Notes: generated by a model not told the origin, from the letters alone. DNA of 37,068 nt from Endomicrobium sp. (GCA_031271205.1 JAISWG010000004.1:1-37068), one strand, 5' to 3'. Counted from the first letter of the stretch, positions 17,208 through 25,629 are shown. Numbers and translations: made by a program.

Positions 17208-17585
17208 ATGTTGTGATTAAATTCTGCTAGAAACAGTTTTATGATGTTTTTGTGTGTGAGAAACAAGATTCTTTAATAAATAAGAGAATTTTCAATGAAT
17301 TGTTTTGCAATTGCATATAGAGATTAAGTATTCAAAGCTTAAAGTTGCGAAATAGAGATTTCCAATTGTGTTTAGAATGGTTGATGATTTTTTGTATTTG
17401 TTTTTGCTAATAACTCAAACTAAAGGAATAACTAAAATTTTAGAGTTATATAAGGGAGAACACTTAAAGTTAAGGAAACAGACAAACAGCTGTATTTTGT
17501 GTAATAGTATCTTTATGAGATTAGCATAGAAGAAGCATATAATATAAAAGATTTAAGCTGCGTAATGTGTTTTTTCTATTTGTGA
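17208..17585 (+). pseudogene. cmk: cmk remnant (CMP kinase), frameshifted
   Basis: Short pieces in changing frames match the order of cytidylate kinase motifs. LNSARNSFMMFLCVRNKIL near 17217 fits IDGPagSGKSt.ak.La..l; VFRMVDDFLYLFLL... ILELYKG near 17370-17460 fits vvFPdAd.K.fL.A...R...R..eL..kG; and YLYEISIEEAYNIKDL near 17511-17560 fits the C-terminal iDts.lsieEv...I. Several stops and frame changes make it dead. It directly precedes plsC, the usual neighbour of cmk. Each match alone is weak; order and position carry the call. Confidence 0.4.
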
Positions 17586-17600
17586 GGTATTGAAAAGCAT

Positions 17601-18194
17601 ATGCAAGTAAAAGAAAAATCTTCTTTCTTATTTTTGCTTGGTAGGCAAATATTTAGAATAATATTTAAACTATTTTATAGATATTGTATAGAAGGATTGC
17701 AGAACATACCGAACACTGGAGGAGCGGTAATCGCTCCAAATCATATAAGTTTCTTTGATCCACCTCTTATAGGCGCGGCCATGAAACGTCCGTTGTATTT
17801 TATGGCAAAAAAAGAGTTGTTTGACATTCCTATATTTGGTTGGACTATAAAACAGACAAACGCATTTCCTGTTAAGAGGGGAGTTCAAGATATGTTTGCT
17901 GTTAGATATGCGTTTTCTCTACTTGAGAGAGGGCGTCTGCTTTTGATGTTTCCTGAAGGCGTTCGCTCTAGAGATGGAAAGTTGGGAAAAGCCAGGGCTG
18001 GGGTTGGTATGGTGGCGTGCAATGCTCAAGTTCCTTTAATTCCGGTCAAAATAGAGAATACGAACATGATGATGTTAAAGTTTAAACAGATAAAAATAAA
18101 ATACGGAAAACCCATATACCCTCCAAAGAATTTTTCAAAAAAAGATTATATAAGCTTGTCGCAAAAAGTTTTGGACGAAATATCAAAAATGTAA
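17601..18194 (+). CDS. plsC: 1-acyl-sn-glycerol-3-phosphate acyltransferase
   Basis: Membrane-associated acyltransferase that makes phosphatidic acid from lysophosphatidate. The catalytic H-x4-D lies at H48-D53 in NHISFFDP, and the glycerol-phosphate-binding FPEGVRSRDG starts at 117; VPLIPVKIENT follows. A hydrophobic N-terminal stretch (SFLFLLGRQIFRIIFKLFY) probably associates with the membrane. 197 residues is a normal short form. The start at 17601 has GAGG about 14 nt upstream, rather far. It precedes ispH by 15 nt and follows the cmk remnant. Confidence 0.93.
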   Translation: MQVKEKSSFLFLLGRQIFRIIFKLFYRYCIEGLQNIPNTGGAVIAPNHISFFDPPLIGAAMKRPLYFMAKKELFDIPIFGWTIKQTNAFPVKRGVQDMFAVRYAFSLLERGRLLLMFPEGVRSRDGKLGKARAGVGMVACNAQVPLIPVKIENTNMMMLKFKQIKIKYGKPIYPPKNFSKKDYISLSQKVLDEISKM

Positions 18195-18209
18195 TGTGGA
18201 GAGTTATTA

Positions 18210-19085
18210 GTGGGTAAAAATATTGAATCAAAAACAGCCGCTAATGCTGGGTTTTGTTTTGGTGTTAAAAGAGCTATAGATTTAGTAGAAAAAACCTTGA
18301 ATGAAAAATCTGAGGTCTATACTTTAGGGCCAATAATTCATAATCCTCAAGAAGTTAAACGTCTTAAAGAAAAAGGTGTGAAAATTTTAAATGAGATTGA
18401 CTGTGTTAAAAGTAGTTGTATAATTCTAAGAACTCACGGTATATCTTTAGAATTGCGCAATAGGCTTGAAAAAGATAAAACACTACATATTATAGATGCC
18501 ACCTGTCCATTTGTTAAGAAAGCTCAAGATATAATCAAAAATTTAAGTTCGCAAAAAACGACTATAGTAATAGTTGGTGAGAATTCTCACCCTGAAGTTG
18601 AGGCGCTTGTCTCTTATGGAAGAGATAAATGTGTTGTTATTGAAAATTCTAGAGAAGCACTTGAGTTTAAAGGGATAGGTGAGTTAAATATTGTAAGTCA
18701 GACAACACAGACTCCTCAAAATTTCAATGTTATTGTTGAAATTTTAAAGAAACGATTTAAGATTAATATTTATAACACTATATGCAAAGCAACACTTGAA
18801 AGACAGGAATCTGCTAAAAAACTCTCCAAGAAAGTTGATTTAATGATAGTTATAGGTGGTAAGAATTCAGGAAACACTACGCGACTTGCCGAGATATGTA
18901 AGACCCAAACAAAAACATATCATATTGAAACTATAGATGAATTAGATGATAAATGGTTTAACAATATCAATACTGTAGGTTTAACTGCGGGAGCTTCAAC
19001 TCCTGATAATATAATAAAAAGTGTGCAAAATAGACTTGGAAAGATTCTCAAAACGGATATTATAAAAAAAGAAGAGCGAAAATAG
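18210..19085 (+). CDS. ispH: 4-hydroxy-3-methylbut-2-enyl diphosphate reductase
   Basis: Iron-sulfur enzyme of the last step of the MEP isoprenoid pathway, yielding IPP and DMAPP. The three cluster cysteines are C16 (NAGFCFGVKRA), C99 (DATCPFVKKA) and C192 (NTICKATLERQ). Substrate histidines H44, H76 and H127 and E129 of SHPEVEAL are present. 291 residues is typical for a stand-alone IspH, with no S1 fusion. It uses GTG at 18210 with GGAGAG 7 nt before it. It is paired with plsC, supplying lipids and undecaprenyl precursors for the wall. Its stop overlaps a GTG that opens a dead frame. Confidence 0.96.
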   Translation: MGKNIESKTAANAGFCFGVKRAIDLVEKTLNEKSEVYTLGPIIHNPQEVKRLKEKGVKILNEIDCVKSSCIILRTHGISLELRNRLEKDKTLHIIDATCPFVKKAQDIIKNLSSQKTTIVIVGENSHPEVEALVSYGRDKCVVIENSREALEFKGIGELNIVSQTTQTPQNFNVIVEILKKRFKINIYNTICKATLERQESAKKLSKKVDLMIVIGGKNSGNTTRLAEICKTQTKTYHIETIDELDDKWFNNINTVGLTAGASTPDNIIKSVQNRLGKILKTDIIKKEERK

Positions 19086-19336
19086 TGGAAAATATAAAAA
19101 TTTAGCTAAAATAATTTTTGGAAATAGTGTGAAATGTCTGCGTGACCAATTTGATGAAAAATTCTTGATAAAGCAAGTAAAGAGTTGAATTTGGACAAGA
19201 GTTAGGTGTTGATTACTATGATGAAGTAACTGCATATAAATCGTAAAATGCTCTAATGACGCGGTAGTCATGTAACAGTAATAATCTTGAGAGCTATAAA
19301 AAGGTTTATTGTTTTGATATGGGTGTACAATAAAAA
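19085..19336 (+). pseudogene. Eroded gene overlapping the ispH stop
   Basis: A GTG shares a base with the ispH stop (TAGTG). Allowing a one-base shift, it reads MENIKNLAKIIFGNSVKCL and continues to about 19175. In another frame GQELGVDYYDEVTAY follows (about 19193-19245), then scattered pieces to about 19336. The tight overlap suggests a former third gene of the plsC-ispH operon. I do not recognise the family. Together with the rest of the gap to 19447 there is no intact gene. Confidence 0.35.
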
Positions 19337-19447
19337 ATGTGCTTCTTATTCTGAAGTTACAGAATATGCTTGATATCCAATAATGTTTTGATATATACCT
19401 ATCGAATTATTTATTTTAGATATTTATTGTCGTTTTGCCTGTAGTTT

Positions 19448-20614
19448 TTAACATTTTGTTTGTGTGGGTGAGATTGTTTTTATTTGAAAAGTATTTTCCT
19501 CATTTTTGTCTTTTAAAGCGCTTATTGTATATATGCATCTTGGATTCCAAAGTAGCCAACTTCCTATTTTATTATCGTAACAAGCTTGTATTTGCGTTCT
19601 TACTTCATTTTTGCCATATTTGTATCCAAGACTAAAATCTTGAAGCCATGGACGTAATTTTTCTTCAGGAATTCTTTTTAAGGCTCCTCTAATAGAGTTA
19701 TAAACGACTTTATACGGTTCTTTGTTAGGATTTGCTATGCCGTAAGTCCATTTCGCGTAATGCGAAGGATAAACCATGGGACTTACATAATCAACCTGTT
19801 CTGTCATTTCTACTATTTTTTGACCTATACCCATATCGTCGGTAGCTGTTGTTGTAAGCCCAAAAACGTCAACAGATATTTTAACTCCTTTCAAACTTAA
19901 ACGTTTTTTTGCTTCTTTTAAAAAATCTATCAAGGCTCTTGAGGCTTCTATTGCTGAATGAGGCTTGCTATATCTACAATTTTTTGTGTTGCCATCTGAA
20001 GGGAATCTTATGTAATCAAATTGAATTTCATCAAAACCTATATCAGCAGCTCTTTCTGCAATTTTTAAATTATAGTCCCAAGCATTTTTATTGTAAGGAT
20101 CAAGCCATGCTGATCCTTTTCTGTCTGTCCAAATAGTTCCATCAGGATTTTTGACTGCCAAAGAAGGTATTTTCCTGGGAATGGTATTATCTTTGAAAAC
20201 TACTATTCTTGCTATACCATAAATGCCCTTTTCTTTTAAAAGAAGAATATATTTTTCAAGGTCTGGAATTGCTGCAACATAGGTTTTATTTGCTTCTACT
20301 TCTTTTACACCTTTTATATAAACTTGTCCTTCATATTCTTTTATGTCTATAACTGCAGTATTTAATTCCGTAGTAGCAAAAAGATCAGATGTTAATTTTC
20401 TGTGTTTCTCTGAGCCGATTATCCAAGCCGAGAGATGTATGCCTCTTATGTATTTTGCTTTTTCAGATTTCGCAAAATCTGATTTAACTGTTATGTTTTG
20501 TTTCTCATAAGAATTTTCTAATACAACAGTGGAACTCGAATTTGCATAAACAGACAAAAGAAAAATCAATGACAATATTACAGATAGCAAGAAATTAAAT
20601 TCATGTATTTTCAT
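19448..20614 (-). CDS. Secreted putative glycoside hydrolase (DUF4015/GHL family)
   Basis: 388 residues and the only intact gene on the minus strand. Residues 1 to about 25 form a signal peptide (basic MKIHEFN, then a hydrophobic core ending ..SVYANS), so it acts outside the cytoplasm. The body matches the putative glycosyl hydrolase domain (PF13200, COG1306-like): RGIHLSAW at 57-64, TAVIDIKEYEG at 86-96, the conserved QFDYIRFPSDG at 198-208 and VDYVSPMVYPSHY later, consistent with a TIM barrel. Its substrate is unknown; wall or host polysaccharide is possible. There is no Shine-Dalgarno; see the promoter entry. It is convergent with plsC-ispH. Confidence 0.85.
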   Translation of the reverse strand: MKIHEFNFLLSVILSLIFLLSVYANSSSTVVLENSYEKQNITVKSDFAKSEKAKYIRGIHLSAWIIGSEKHRKLTSDLFATTELNTAVIDIKEYEGQVYIKGVKEVEANKTYVAAIPDLEKYILLLKEKGIYGIARIVVFKDNTIPRKIPSLAVKNPDGTIWTDRKGSAWLDPYNKNAWDYNLKIAERAADIGFDEIQFDYIRFPSDGNTKNCRYSKPHSAIEASRALIDFLKEAKKRLSLKGVKISVDVFGLTTTATDDMGIGQKIVEMTEQVDYVSPMVYPSHYAKWTYGIANPNKEPYKVVYNSIRGALKRIPEEKLRPWLQDFSLGYKYGKNEVRTQIQACYDNKIGSWLLWNPRCIYTISALKDKNEENTFQIKTISPTQTKC

Positions 20615-20623
20615 AACTAAATA

Positions 20624-20652
20624 ATTATATTGAAATAGATAATCACTGTCAA
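20624..20652 (-). promoter_or_regulatory. Consensus promoter for the minus-strand hydrolase
   Basis: Read on the minus strand, TTGACA (20652-20647), a 17-nt spacer and TATAAT (20629-20624) match the sigma-70 consensus exactly. Only 9 nt separate the -10 from the ATG (20614), so transcription should start about 2-3 nt before the start codon. Confidence 0.75.
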
Positions 20653-20689
20653 ATAAAAATTTAAATTTGTTTAATAAAATAATGTAAAT

Positions 20690-20719
20690 TTGACAAACTA
20701 AAGATTATTTTTAAATAAT
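20690..20719 (+). promoter_or_regulatory. Orphan divergent promoter
   Basis: TTGACA at 20690-20695, an 18-nt spacer and AATAAT at 20714-20719 (five of six). It points rightwards into a dead gene whose ATG is at 20770, away from the hydrolase promoter 40 nt to its left. Confidence 0.45.
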
Positions 20720-20769
20720 ACACAATAGCATATGAGACATTGAAACGTGAGTAATAATTTGAAGGATAT

Positions 20770-21640
20770 ATGAACCTAATTTTAGCTGTTGTGTATTTTT
20801 TATGTTTTTTGAGAGGTAGGCATACCCATTAAATTGGCTTGTTTTGAGTTTTGGGTTTGTATCTTTTATATATGGAAACAAAAGAGTTGGCGTTTTTTTG
20901 TCAGTTCTTTTTTAGTTTTTTGCAAGATAGAAAAGAATGATAAAGAATTATTTGTTTTTACTTTTATTTTAGTTGTAGTGCATGCACGTTAGTTTGTTTT
21001 TAATCTTATTTGCATAGGATTTATTTTTTTGAGTAAAGAAGTATCGGTTATGGATATGTTATATTTCAGTAAGCATGAGATTTGGTATATGTGTGGTATA
21101 TAGAGGGCTTATGTTGTGTGGTTTTATTAGTAAAGTTTTAAATGTTTTTTTTGGAGAACGTACTAGACAGTTGAGGTTGTATGTTTTTAAAAGCTATGTA
21201 AGGAAAAAGGTGAAAAACTAAAACTTGACAATAAAAAAGTACGAGTAACGAATAATTAGGCATAGGAATGAATTAGTATTCTAAGTTTAGAGATAGAATA
21301 TCTGTAATGTAGAAAGAAGAGTAGACTGGGCATTTTTATCCTTGTTAAAAAAAAGAAAACTTTTGTGAATTAAGAATGGCTGCTTTTTGGACATACCTTG
21401 TTCTATGAGTGTATGACTCTGTAGTGATAGAAATGCATGAAAATGCAGTTTTCGAAAGATTGGAGTGGTTTTTGTTGTTGGTTGGCGATTTTGTCATTGG
21501 ATACAGTACATTAATATTTTAGTGTATAGCTTGTTGAAAAATTGAAAAGGACAAGAAGGTATTGTTTTCTATTGTGTTATTTGTTTTGTGAGCCTTTTTA
21601 AAAAACATAGAGAATATAAAATGGAAAATTGATGTTTTTT
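20770..21640 (+). pseudogene. Decayed membrane-protein gene
   Basis: After a GAAGGA site, ATG 20770 begins MNLILAVVYFLCFLRGRH, then meets stops. Hydrophobic pieces continue in the same and other frames, including ELAFFCQFFFSFLQ near 20887 and RLEWFLLLVGDFVIGYSTL near 21461-21516. G exceeds C and T is high on +, as expected for an integral membrane protein read rightwards. An upstream promoter and ribosome-binding site support a former gene. The family is not recognised. T-rich sequence alone can mimic membrane segments, so confidence is limited. Confidence 0.35.
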
Positions 21641-21673
21641 TTCTTCTAATAGCTAAGTTTTAAAATATTACAT

Positions 21674-21747
21674 GCCCTGATAGCTTAACTGGATAGAGCA
21701 GATCCGTCCTAAGGATAAGGTTGGAGGTTCAATTCCTCTTCAGGGCG
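21674..21747 (+). tRNA. tRNA-Arg (anticodon CCU)
   Basis: A complete cloverleaf: acceptor GCCCTGA pairs with TCAGGGC, D stem GCTT/GAGC with GG in the loop, anticodon loop GTCCTAA with CCT at 34-36, T stem GGAGG/CCTCT with loop TTCAATT, and discriminator G. It reads the AGG arginine codon, AGA/AGG being the codons used throughout this window. CCA is not encoded. Oddities are a G-A mismatch at pair 27-43 and G at position 32. It stands alone between decayed regions. Confidence 0.92.
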
Positions 21748-21927
21748 TATAAATTCGCAGAGTTTGTTTTATTTTTTTTGACAAAATGGTTATTCTATTA
21801 TTTCAAAACCATATTTTCTCATTACTACATTGTGGCTTTTTGTTTTTTTTGACTCATAGAAAATTATATTTAGTGTGTTTTAAAATTATATTGCTGCCTA
21901 GTTAGATATATAAAGAAAAATAATATA

Positions 21928-22202
21928 ATGTGTCACAAGTATCTAAAGTCGTGAAAGAATTTTAAATATACTTATCAAAAAATATGCTACAAAATTAAAA
22001 AAACAAAAAGTGGCAAATAAATATGGTATCTTTGTTCTTACAAGTTCTCAAATAAATATGGCAGTGTCAGTTAAATTATATTGAGACTTACTCAGAAACA
22101 AGCGTTAAAAATAGAATTGATAGTTTATACATATGTAAGAAGTTACATAACTATAAAACAGCTAAAAAAATAAATCAGTATTATTTTTATAAAGTGATTT
22201 AA
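21928..22202 (+). pseudogene. hprK: hprK remnant (HPr kinase/phosphorylase)
   Basis: ATG 21928 opens MCHKYLKS then stops. From 21947 a frame runs ERILNILIKKYATKL and then VANKYGIFVLTSSQINM (to a stop at 22082-22084). This resembles the HprK N-domain, where a YL.. segment and an IIvT.....p.el...A.KY.ipvL.T...T region occur. A third frame to 22202 (YIETYSETSVKNRIDSLYI) would fit the following linker. The kinase P-loop domain is missing. It is followed directly by a ptsH-like remnant, which is where hprK is often found. Assignment is by motif and context. Confidence 0.4.
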
Positions 22203-22430
22203 TATTTGGTCATTTTGTAAAATTATAAAAAGAAAGCACGGAGGGCCTCTTGTAGAAATGGTAAAAGAAATAGAAAGCTTTACTAAAAGTGTTAAATTAA
22301 ATGTTATAGTGAAAACTTGATAGTAATTCAGTGCATTTATATAATGTTGACTATAAAGTATACTATGAATGTCTATTATCTTATAAAAGGTAGTAAAAAA
22401 ATATGTAAGATGTTGATTTTTATTTGTTAA
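22198..22430 (+). pseudogene. ptsH: ptsH remnant (phosphocarrier HPr)
   Basis: The frame from 22198 to the TGA at 22318 contains HGGPLVEMVKEIESFTKSV. Aligned without gaps to E. coli HPr HTRPAAQFVKEAKGFTSEI, it keeps the phosphorylated His, the Pro at +3, VKE and FT. After a one-base shift near 22315 the reading continues IQCIYIMLTIKYTMNV... IKGSKKICKMLIFI to a stop at 22428-22430, matching the HPr pattern SIM.l..L......i.i...G.de...i..l..li. The total is about 77 codons, close to HPr length. The Arg after the active His is lost and the frame is broken, so it is dead. Confidence 0.5.
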
Positions 22431-22763
22431 ACATAATAGTTTTAAGGATAATTAAAATCATGACAACCATCAAAAATATGTCTCACAAGATGGAATAAGA
22501 TACTAAAGAGATATAAGACAAAATAAGACTTTTCCCAGTATTTTTGAAGCGATTTCGGTGTAGTGACACGATTGTTGGCTTATAGTATATATTACATCTT
22601 ACTTGTTATATATTATCCTGTTTTTAAATAATTTATTTTTTGCGTACGATTATTGATTTGTTGACCTATTTTTCGATCGGGTAATGATAAATAAATATTT
22701 GTTGGTATGTTATATATAAAAGTAAGAATATGGCAATGAGCTTTAGAAATTTGAGTCTAGTGA

Positions 22764-22889
22764 TATATAAAAATTCGAGGAGGTGTTTTAAGAACATTTT
22801 TGTTTAATACGAAGGATGGATATGAGATTTTTAAGTTGTATCAAAATTTAAAAAGACATAAGAACAATGTGTTAGCTGTGATATGGTAA
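22764..22889 (+). pseudogene. ptsI: ptsI remnant (PTS Enzyme I)
   Basis: A 41-codon open stretch contains GGVLRTFLFNTKDGYEIFK and then LYQNLKRHKNNVLAVIW. This corresponds to the Enzyme I PEP-binding region, GVGLYRTEFLF...P.EEEQ...Y......V.iRT, with one residue (the Glu of RTEF) missing. It follows the ptsH remnant, as ptsI does in most PTS operons. Only about a tenth of the gene is readable; flanking sequence to about 23090 is too eroded to place. Nothing else is evident from 22890 to the thrC start. Confidence 0.4.
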
Positions 22890-23294
22890 ATAATATTTTG
22901 GTAAATATTACGAAATATGAATAGATATAATATAAATAGGACAATATATTTCAAAAATTGGGTTAAAAATTATAACTCTATATTATTTTGTGAATTTAGG
23001 CTGCAGTACATGAGAAAGTATATTTTAATAACTTTTTCCAAGATGAGTTTCGCTATTTCAATTTTCGGAGATTGTTTTGCTAATGTATAAGTTGTTAAGT
23101 CAGTTCAGTATAGTTGAAAAATATATCAGTAAATAAATACTTAAACTATACTTAACTAATTTCATAAACAACTCTTCTTTAATTTTTAATTGCTTTATTT
23201 ATAACCAATTTATTTTATAATTGCTTTAATAGTTTGAAAATAATAAAATGCAGTACATAACATTATAATGTATTGCGTTTAATAGGATAATAAA

Positions 23295-24359
23295 ATGATT
23301 TACAAAGGTTTGATTGAAAAATACAGAAAGTTTTTGCCAGTAAGTGATACTACTCCTGTTATATCTCTTCATGAGGGAAACACACCGTTTATAAAAACCA
23401 GAAGTCTTCCTGTAAAAATAGGTTTTAACGGCGAAATATATTTTAAATTTGAAGGTATGAATCCTACAGGCTCGTTTAAAGACAGAGGAATGACAATGGC
23501 TGTTTCAAAGGCTGTTGAGGCGGGAAGCAAAGTAGTTATTTGTGCTTCAACTGGGAATACATCTGCATCAGCAGCAGCTTATGCTGCAAAAGCAGGTATA
23601 AAATGCATTGTTTTTATACCTGAAGGGAAGATAGCTTTCGGGAAACTGTCTCAAGCTGTTATGCATAGAGCTGAAGTTTTAGAAATAAACGGCAACTTTG
23701 ACGATGCATTGAATTTTGCAAAAGAATTAAGTGAAAAATATCCTATAACTTTAGTGAATTCTGTTAATTTATACAGAATTGAGGGGCAAAAGACAGCTGC
23801 ATATGAAATATGCGAAAGTTTAGGTAAAACTCCTGATTATCAATTTATGCCTGTTGGCAATGCTGGAAATATTGTGGCATATTGGAAAGGATATAAAGAT
23901 TATAATAAAGCAGAACCTTATAAGTATACTCTCCCAAAAATGATGGGTTTTCAAGCAGCAGGTGCTGCTCCTATAGTTGAAGGGCATCCTATAGCAAAAC
24001 CTGAGACGATAGCTACTGCTATAAGGATAGGAAATCCTGTTTCTTGGAAGATGGCAGTAGCGGTAAGAGATGAATCAGGCGGCGTTATAGACAAAGTAAC
24101 TGATGAGGAAATATTAGAAGCGTATAGAATTGTAGCTGCTATAGAAGGTGTTTTTTGCGAGCCTGCTTCAGCATCATCTGTTGCTGGGCTTATAAAATAC
24201 ATTAAGCAGGGATATTTTAAAAATAATAAATTTGAGAAAGTTGTGTGCATACTTACAGGACATGGCTTAAAAGATCCGGATATTGCTGTTTCTAATGCTG
24301 TAAAACCCAAAAAAGTTAAAGCAAACATGAGAGATATAATAGATGTTATAGGATTTTAA
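23295..24359 (+). CDS. thrC: Threonine synthase
   Basis: PLP enzyme converting O-phosphohomoserine to threonine. It belongs to the short fold-II type (354 residues). The PLP lysine is K62 in PTGSFKDRG, the phosphate loop is GNAGNI near 188, CASTGNTSASAAAYAA lies near 88-103, and the serine/threonine pattern EPASASSVAG lies near the C-terminus. AGGA is 7 nt before the ATG. The upstream sequence contains a palindrome ACATTATAATGT including a TATAAT (23264-23269), a possible -10 with no good -35. cinA follows after 4 nt. Confidence 0.95.
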   Translation: MIYKGLIEKYRKFLPVSDTTPVISLHEGNTPFIKTRSLPVKIGFNGEIYFKFEGMNPTGSFKDRGMTMAVSKAVEAGSKVVICASTGNTSASAAAYAAKAGIKCIVFIPEGKIAFGKLSQAVMHRAEVLEINGNFDDALNFAKELSEKYPITLVNSVNLYRIEGQKTAAYEICESLGKTPDYQFMPVGNAGNIVAYWKGYKDYNKAEPYKYTLPKMMGFQAAGAAPIVEGHPIAKPETIATAIRIGNPVSWKMAVAVRDESGGVIDKVTDEEILEAYRIVAAIEGVFCEPASASSVAGLIKYIKQGYFKNNKFEKVVCILTGHGLKDPDIAVSNAVKPKKVKANMRDIIDVIGF

Positions 24360-24363
24360 TTTT

Positions 24364-25629
24364 GTGAAAATAGAACTTATTTGTACGGGAAGCGAACTTC
24401 TTACTGGAAAACTTAATACAAATGCAGCTTACATAGGTTCAAGGTTATTTGACATAGGTCTTGAGTTGTATTGCGCTACTGATATAGGTGATAAAGAACA
24501 AGATTTGACAGAGTATTTTAATATTGCTTTTGCAAGAAGTAATATAATAATTACAACAGGAGGACTTGGTCCGACTTTTGATGATATAACTGTTGAAACT
24601 GCAGCTAATTGTTTGGGTCTTTCGATTTATTCTGACAGAAAGGTTTTAAAGTCTATACAAGAATACTTTGCTAAAAAATCAGTTTTAAAAATATCAAAAA
24701 TCAATGAAAAACAGGCTAATATAATTAGTGGTGCTAAAGTTTTGAAAAATAATTTAGGTACAGCACCGGGGCAAATGCTGCACTTTGAATTTAAGGGCGA
24801 TGAAAAAAAGTATCGCAAAACTTTGTTTTTGCTTCCGGGTCCTCCAAGAGAAATGCAGCCGATATTTAAAGAAAATGTTGAGCCGTTTTTAAAAAATTAT
24901 TCTTCGACTATAAGGAAAAGTGTTTCCCTGCGTGTATTTGGTTTATCAGAATCTGCAGTTGCAGAAACAATAAAACCTGTCATTGATGAGGCTAAATTTG
25001 GAAATTCTCAAGTTGCGGAATTTGGCATTTTGGCAGATGATTCTATAGTAGATATAAAATTTGCAGTTTCAGGTTTCGATGAGTTTGTTGTAGATAGTTC
25101 AATAAAGGATTTAAATTTAAAATTTGGTGAAGTTTTAAAAGGTAATGTTTTTGGATATAATGATGACACTCTTGCATCTGTGTCGGGAAAACTTCTTATA
25201 CATAAGAGAAAAACTGTTTCTTTTGCAGAGTCTTGCACCGGAGGAAAAATAGCGTCGACTATTACAGATATTGCAGGCAGTTCTTTTTACTTTAAAAGTT
25301 CTGTAGTAACTTATTCCAATGAATCCAAAGTTAAAATTCTTGGCGTAAAAGAAGAAACTTTAAAGAAGTTTGGAGCGGTAAGTAAAGAGACTGCAAAAGA
25401 AATGGCTAGATGTGTTTTGAATCTTTCAGGAAGTGATTATGCTTTTTCTGTTACCGGTATTGCAGGACCTGGGGGGGGTTCAAAAGATAAGCCTGTTGGT
25501 TTAGTTTACATTGGTTTTGCCGATAATAAAAAAATTGAATGTTTCAAATTTAATTTTGTTGGAACACGAAAAGATATAAGGAACAATGCAGTTAATACGG
25601 TTTTAGACTTGCTGAGAAAAAAATGCTGA
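24364..25629 (+). CDS. cinA: CinA family protein (two-domain)
   Basis: 421 residues. The N-terminal MoaB/MogA-like domain has CTGSELLTGKLNTNA and TTGGLGPTFDDIT, with LLPGPPREMQP in the middle. The C-terminal nicotinamide-nucleotide amidase domain has FAESCTGGKIAS and VTGIAGPGGGSKDKPVG. Family members hydrolyse ADP-ribose and deamidate NMN in NAD salvage. It starts with GTG at 24364, 4 nt after thrC, with AGGA upstream. An eight-G run (25471-25478) codes the GPGGG segment. In many bacteria recA follows cinA; here a non-coding gap follows. Confidence 0.94.
   Translation: MKIELICTGSELLTGKLNTNAAYIGSRLFDIGLELYCATDIGDKEQDLTEYFNIAFARSNIIITTGGLGPTFDDITVETAANCLGLSIYSDRKVLKSIQEYFAKKSVLKISKINEKQANIISGAKVLKNNLGTAPGQMLHFEFKGDEKKYRKTLFLLPGPPREMQPIFKENVEPFLKNYSSTIRKSVSLRVFGLSESAVAETIKPVIDEAKFGNSQVAEFGILADDSIVDIKFAVSGFDEFVVDSSIKDLNLKFGEVLKGNVFGYNDDTLASVSGKLLIHKRKTVSFAESCTGGKIASTITDIAGSSFYFKSSVVTYSNESKVKILGVKEETLKKFGAVSKETAKEMARCVLNLSGSDYAFSVTGIAGPGGGSKDKPVGLVYIGFADNKKIECFKFNFVGTRKDIRNNAVNTVLDLLRKKC
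25471..25478 (+). repeat. G8 homopolymer inside cinA
   Basis: Eight consecutive G within an AT-rich gene, encoding the PGGG of the amidase domain. One slipped base would frameshift the last 50 codons. Confidence 0.9.

Noticed and set aside
22667-22690. YFSIG followed by ND in another frame, like Enzyme I FFSIGTND
   Set aside because: It lies before the RTEFLF-like piece, the wrong order for Enzyme I, so it is probably chance.
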